Origin: Sphagnum compactum | Taxonomy: Eukaryota; Bryophyta; Sphagnopsida; Sphagnales | Assembly: GCA_965153455.1 (NCBI GenBank) | Contig: OZ234502.1 | Location: 12,865,495 to 12,929,494, forward strand | Reading direction: 5' to 3' | Length of the DNA stretch: 64,000 bases | Shown here: one piece after another, positions 62,853 to 64,000 of the stretch | Layout of the letters: each line of letters opens with the position of its first letter | Numbering within the stretch: position 1 is the stretch's first letter | Translations under genes and position numbers: made by a program | Notes under the pieces: generated by a model | What the model was told of the DNA's origin: nothing | Database searches by the model: none | Seen by the model: only the letters and a program-made list of their open reading frames with translations

Positions 62853-63589
62853 TTTTTATTTTTATTTTTATTTATTTTCCTTAAAAAAATCTCAATTAAA
62901 TACCCACATTCATATAGTTACATATATTATAAGTAGGTCATGCATCAACAAATCATCCATCAAATACGATCCCAACATCATATGTTAAATTAGGGTTACT
63001 TACCTCTCTCTCAATTCAACTATTCAAGCTTTAATGGATAAATCTTATTAACCAACTTGTTTTACATATAATGAAAATTTAATAATCCTAATTATTAAGG
63101 TCAAGACATTTTATTATTTTCTACCCACAATTAATTATTTGTGTGACAATATTATGATTTATTCCCATTATTAGCTAACCCAATTTGAAGCAAATGGGTT
63201 AATGGTTGTGTAGATTACGAACCCTTCGGACCAATGAAATACCACCAAATTAGATACCGTAACTGGCTGCGATGGATTATTTCGATGCCCTAGAAAGATT
63301 ATAAACCAGAATGGGTCTGATGGTTTGCAAACTAGCATCTTGTAATATATAAAATAAATAATTTCAATTTCAATTTGTAATGGTCTATCTTGTGCTATGG
63401 AATTACAATTTCATTTTTATGTTTGGGTTTTTCACCATTTTATACAATATTTTATATTTTCAAATTATTTGATGTTTAATAATCCTCATGTTACTATATT
63501 TGTGATATTTTAGATTTTCAAATCATTTTCTGCATAATAATTCCACAATTTGGGACCAGGTTTTTGTTTTTTTGTTTTTTTTTTTTCAA
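62499..63589. other. AT-rich intergenic DNA
   Basis: Nothing beyond a (TA)n microsatellite at 62819-62849 followed by TTTTTAT-type simple sequence; no gene is supported. Confidence 0.6.
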
Positions 63590-63739
63590 TTTTTCGATTT
63601 AAAGAATTTAGCGAAGTTTCCACAAAAGAAAATAATAACAAAAATAATAACAAAGGTCGAATTTACTTTAGAAAAATATATTTCCAAATTGTTTTGGTGA
63701 AAAAAAAAGACGAATTTTGTTGAAAAAAGAAAAAAAAAA

Positions 63740-64000
63740 AGGTTGCCACTCATCTGGGAAGGGAATCGAAAGACGATTCTGAGTGCCACGTGGAAAGCAG
63801 AGAAGTCATCTACGTGGAATGTGATGGGGAACGGAGTTTCCAAGTGGGAGGGAACATGCGTGCCCTTGCTTGAACCCTTTTGTGTCTGCCCCGAAAAAAA
63901 ACGCACCTGCGTAACGCTCCCTCGAATCCTTCTGTTTCTGCCCCCAAAAAAACATTTTGTTTCTGCCCGCGAGAAAGCAAAGCTCGAAGGAGGAGACCAG
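63740..64000 (+). promoter_or_regulatory. Probable promoter of a gene beyond the right edge
   Basis: Base composition shifts from AT-rich to GC-rich here. A perfect G-box CACGTG (63787-63792, in GCCACGTGG) and a second ACGTGG core (63812-63817) lie 24 bp apart; paired ACGT elements are typical of abscisic-acid or light-responsive plant promoters. A purine-rich end (GAAGGAGGAGACCAG) could be the start of a 5' UTR. No coding start is reached. Confidence 0.4.

Overview
The window is nuclear DNA of a land plant. The evidence is multi-exon genes with mostly GT-AG introns, plant-type TTTAGGG interstitial telomeric repeats, a plant MAP4K-alpha-type kinase and AT-rich intergenic DNA. The Ty3/gypsy element at 3.4-9.6 kb looks, by eye, more like fungal and vertebrate chromoviruses (Tcn1, Tf1/sushi types) than like seed-plant CRM/Tekay elements. 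Tcn1-like chromoviruses have been reported from mosses and lycophytes, so a non-seed plant (bryophyte, lycophyte or fern) is my best guess; I cannot name the species.

Layout. 1-37 kb is a gene desert of AT-rich DNA with one nearly intact LTR retrotransposon (3415-9602, TSD CATTT), three copies of a CACTA-like MITE (the third lies at 62.4 kb), one fresh hAT-like MITE, a long inverted repeat pair (12.6 and 24.4 kb), an interstitial telomeric repeat and several short tandem arrays. 38-61 kb is gene dense: an unrecognised nuclear coiled-coil protein (minus), a 19-exon Ste20/GCK-III MAP4K (minus), a 9-exon COBW/ZNG1 zinc-chaperone GTPase (minus), and a 16-exon SMU1 splicing factor (plus) that shares a roughly 440-bp head-to-head promoter region with the COBW gene. 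All three spliced models were assembled by hand from splice sites. They close in frame at 696, 394 and 513 aa; the last two match the usual lengths of their families. 61-64 kb is AT-rich again, ending in a G-box-bearing region that looks like the promoter of a gene beyond the right edge.

The most interesting signal is in the retrotransposon. The first 10 nt of its predicted transcript (AGCAGATCAA) are complementary to the primer-binding position next to the LTR, as in Tf1/sushi self-priming elements. The 5' LTR also carries, in place of its normal U5, exactly the sequence expected of the primer extended on U5 (self-primed minus strong-stop DNA). Its gag and pol each carry one in-frame stop although the two U3 regions look identical, which suggests recent transposition with help in trans. 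The four host genes show no obvious pathway link beyond ordinary housekeeping and signalling roles.
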